From contig OZ007505.1 in assembly GCA_963931865.1 (NCBI GenBank), positions 20,043,139 to 20,107,138 on the forward strand: a stretch of DNA of 64,000 nt, in the 5' to 3' direction; not shown here. Position 1 is the first letter of the stretch. Below are more notes on the stretch, generated by a model that was not told the origin of the DNA, ran no database searches, and saw only the letters and a program-made list of their open reading frames with translations. Origin of the DNA: Axinella damicornis. Lineage: Eukaryota > Porifera > Demospongiae > Axinellida > Axinellidae.

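Overview
The window looks like nuclear DNA of an animal, most likely an early-branching marine invertebrate such as a sponge. This guess rests on general style: many GT-AG introns, introns full of short DNA-transposon relics, AGCT/TAGC-rich simple sequence, and no bacterial gene organisation. The sequence alone does not fix the species. There is one protein-coding gene that I can support, on the + strand. It starts with an ATG at 6877 and runs off the right edge at 64000.

The gene is an RNF213 (mysterin)-type giant AAA+ ATPase / E3 ubiquitin ligase. I assembled 41 exons. Every junction keeps the reading frame, giving about 2,356 codons (about 7.07 kb of coding sequence in 57 kb). The last residues resemble the segment just before the third AAA unit of vertebrate RNF213, and the residue count agrees with that position in the human protein (5,207 residues in all). 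The window therefore holds the N-terminal arm, the linker and the first AAA units. The catalytic AAA units 3-4, the RING and the E3 shell lie beyond the right edge. The densest coding is 42949-45976 and 50166-52632. Between 53022 and 59158 the gene becomes a series of tiny phase 1-1 exons, at least four and probably five of them tandem duplicates of one exon together with its flanking intron sequence.

Layout: 1-6867 is 5-prime flank with repeats. 6868-14721 holds exons 1-4. 14722-24961 holds exons 5-9 among a decayed piggyBac-type element and related TTAA elements. 24962-34336 contains exon 10, a tRNA-derived SINE, a large foldback, extreme poly-G/poly-C tracts and a broken Ty3/gypsy-type retroelement invaded by a MITE. 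34337-36239 holds exons 11-15. 36240-40930 is a repeat-filled intron with two palindromic elements. 40931-52632 is the main coding block. 52633-59158 holds the small-exon cluster. 59159-64000 carries a 24-bp minisatellite, another MITE and the last three exons.

Nearly all non-coding structure is mobile DNA. Several short inverted-repeat families can be defined from exact target-site duplications: 9-10 bp (Mutator-like foldbacks), 7 bp (ends CARGAGCGC), 5 bp (ends CAGGG or CAGTGG), TTAA (piggyBac-like) and TA (Tc1/mariner-like). In several cases an empty-site paralogue elsewhere in the window supports the insertion. No rRNA, stand-alone tRNA gene, CRISPR array or bacterial-type operon was found.
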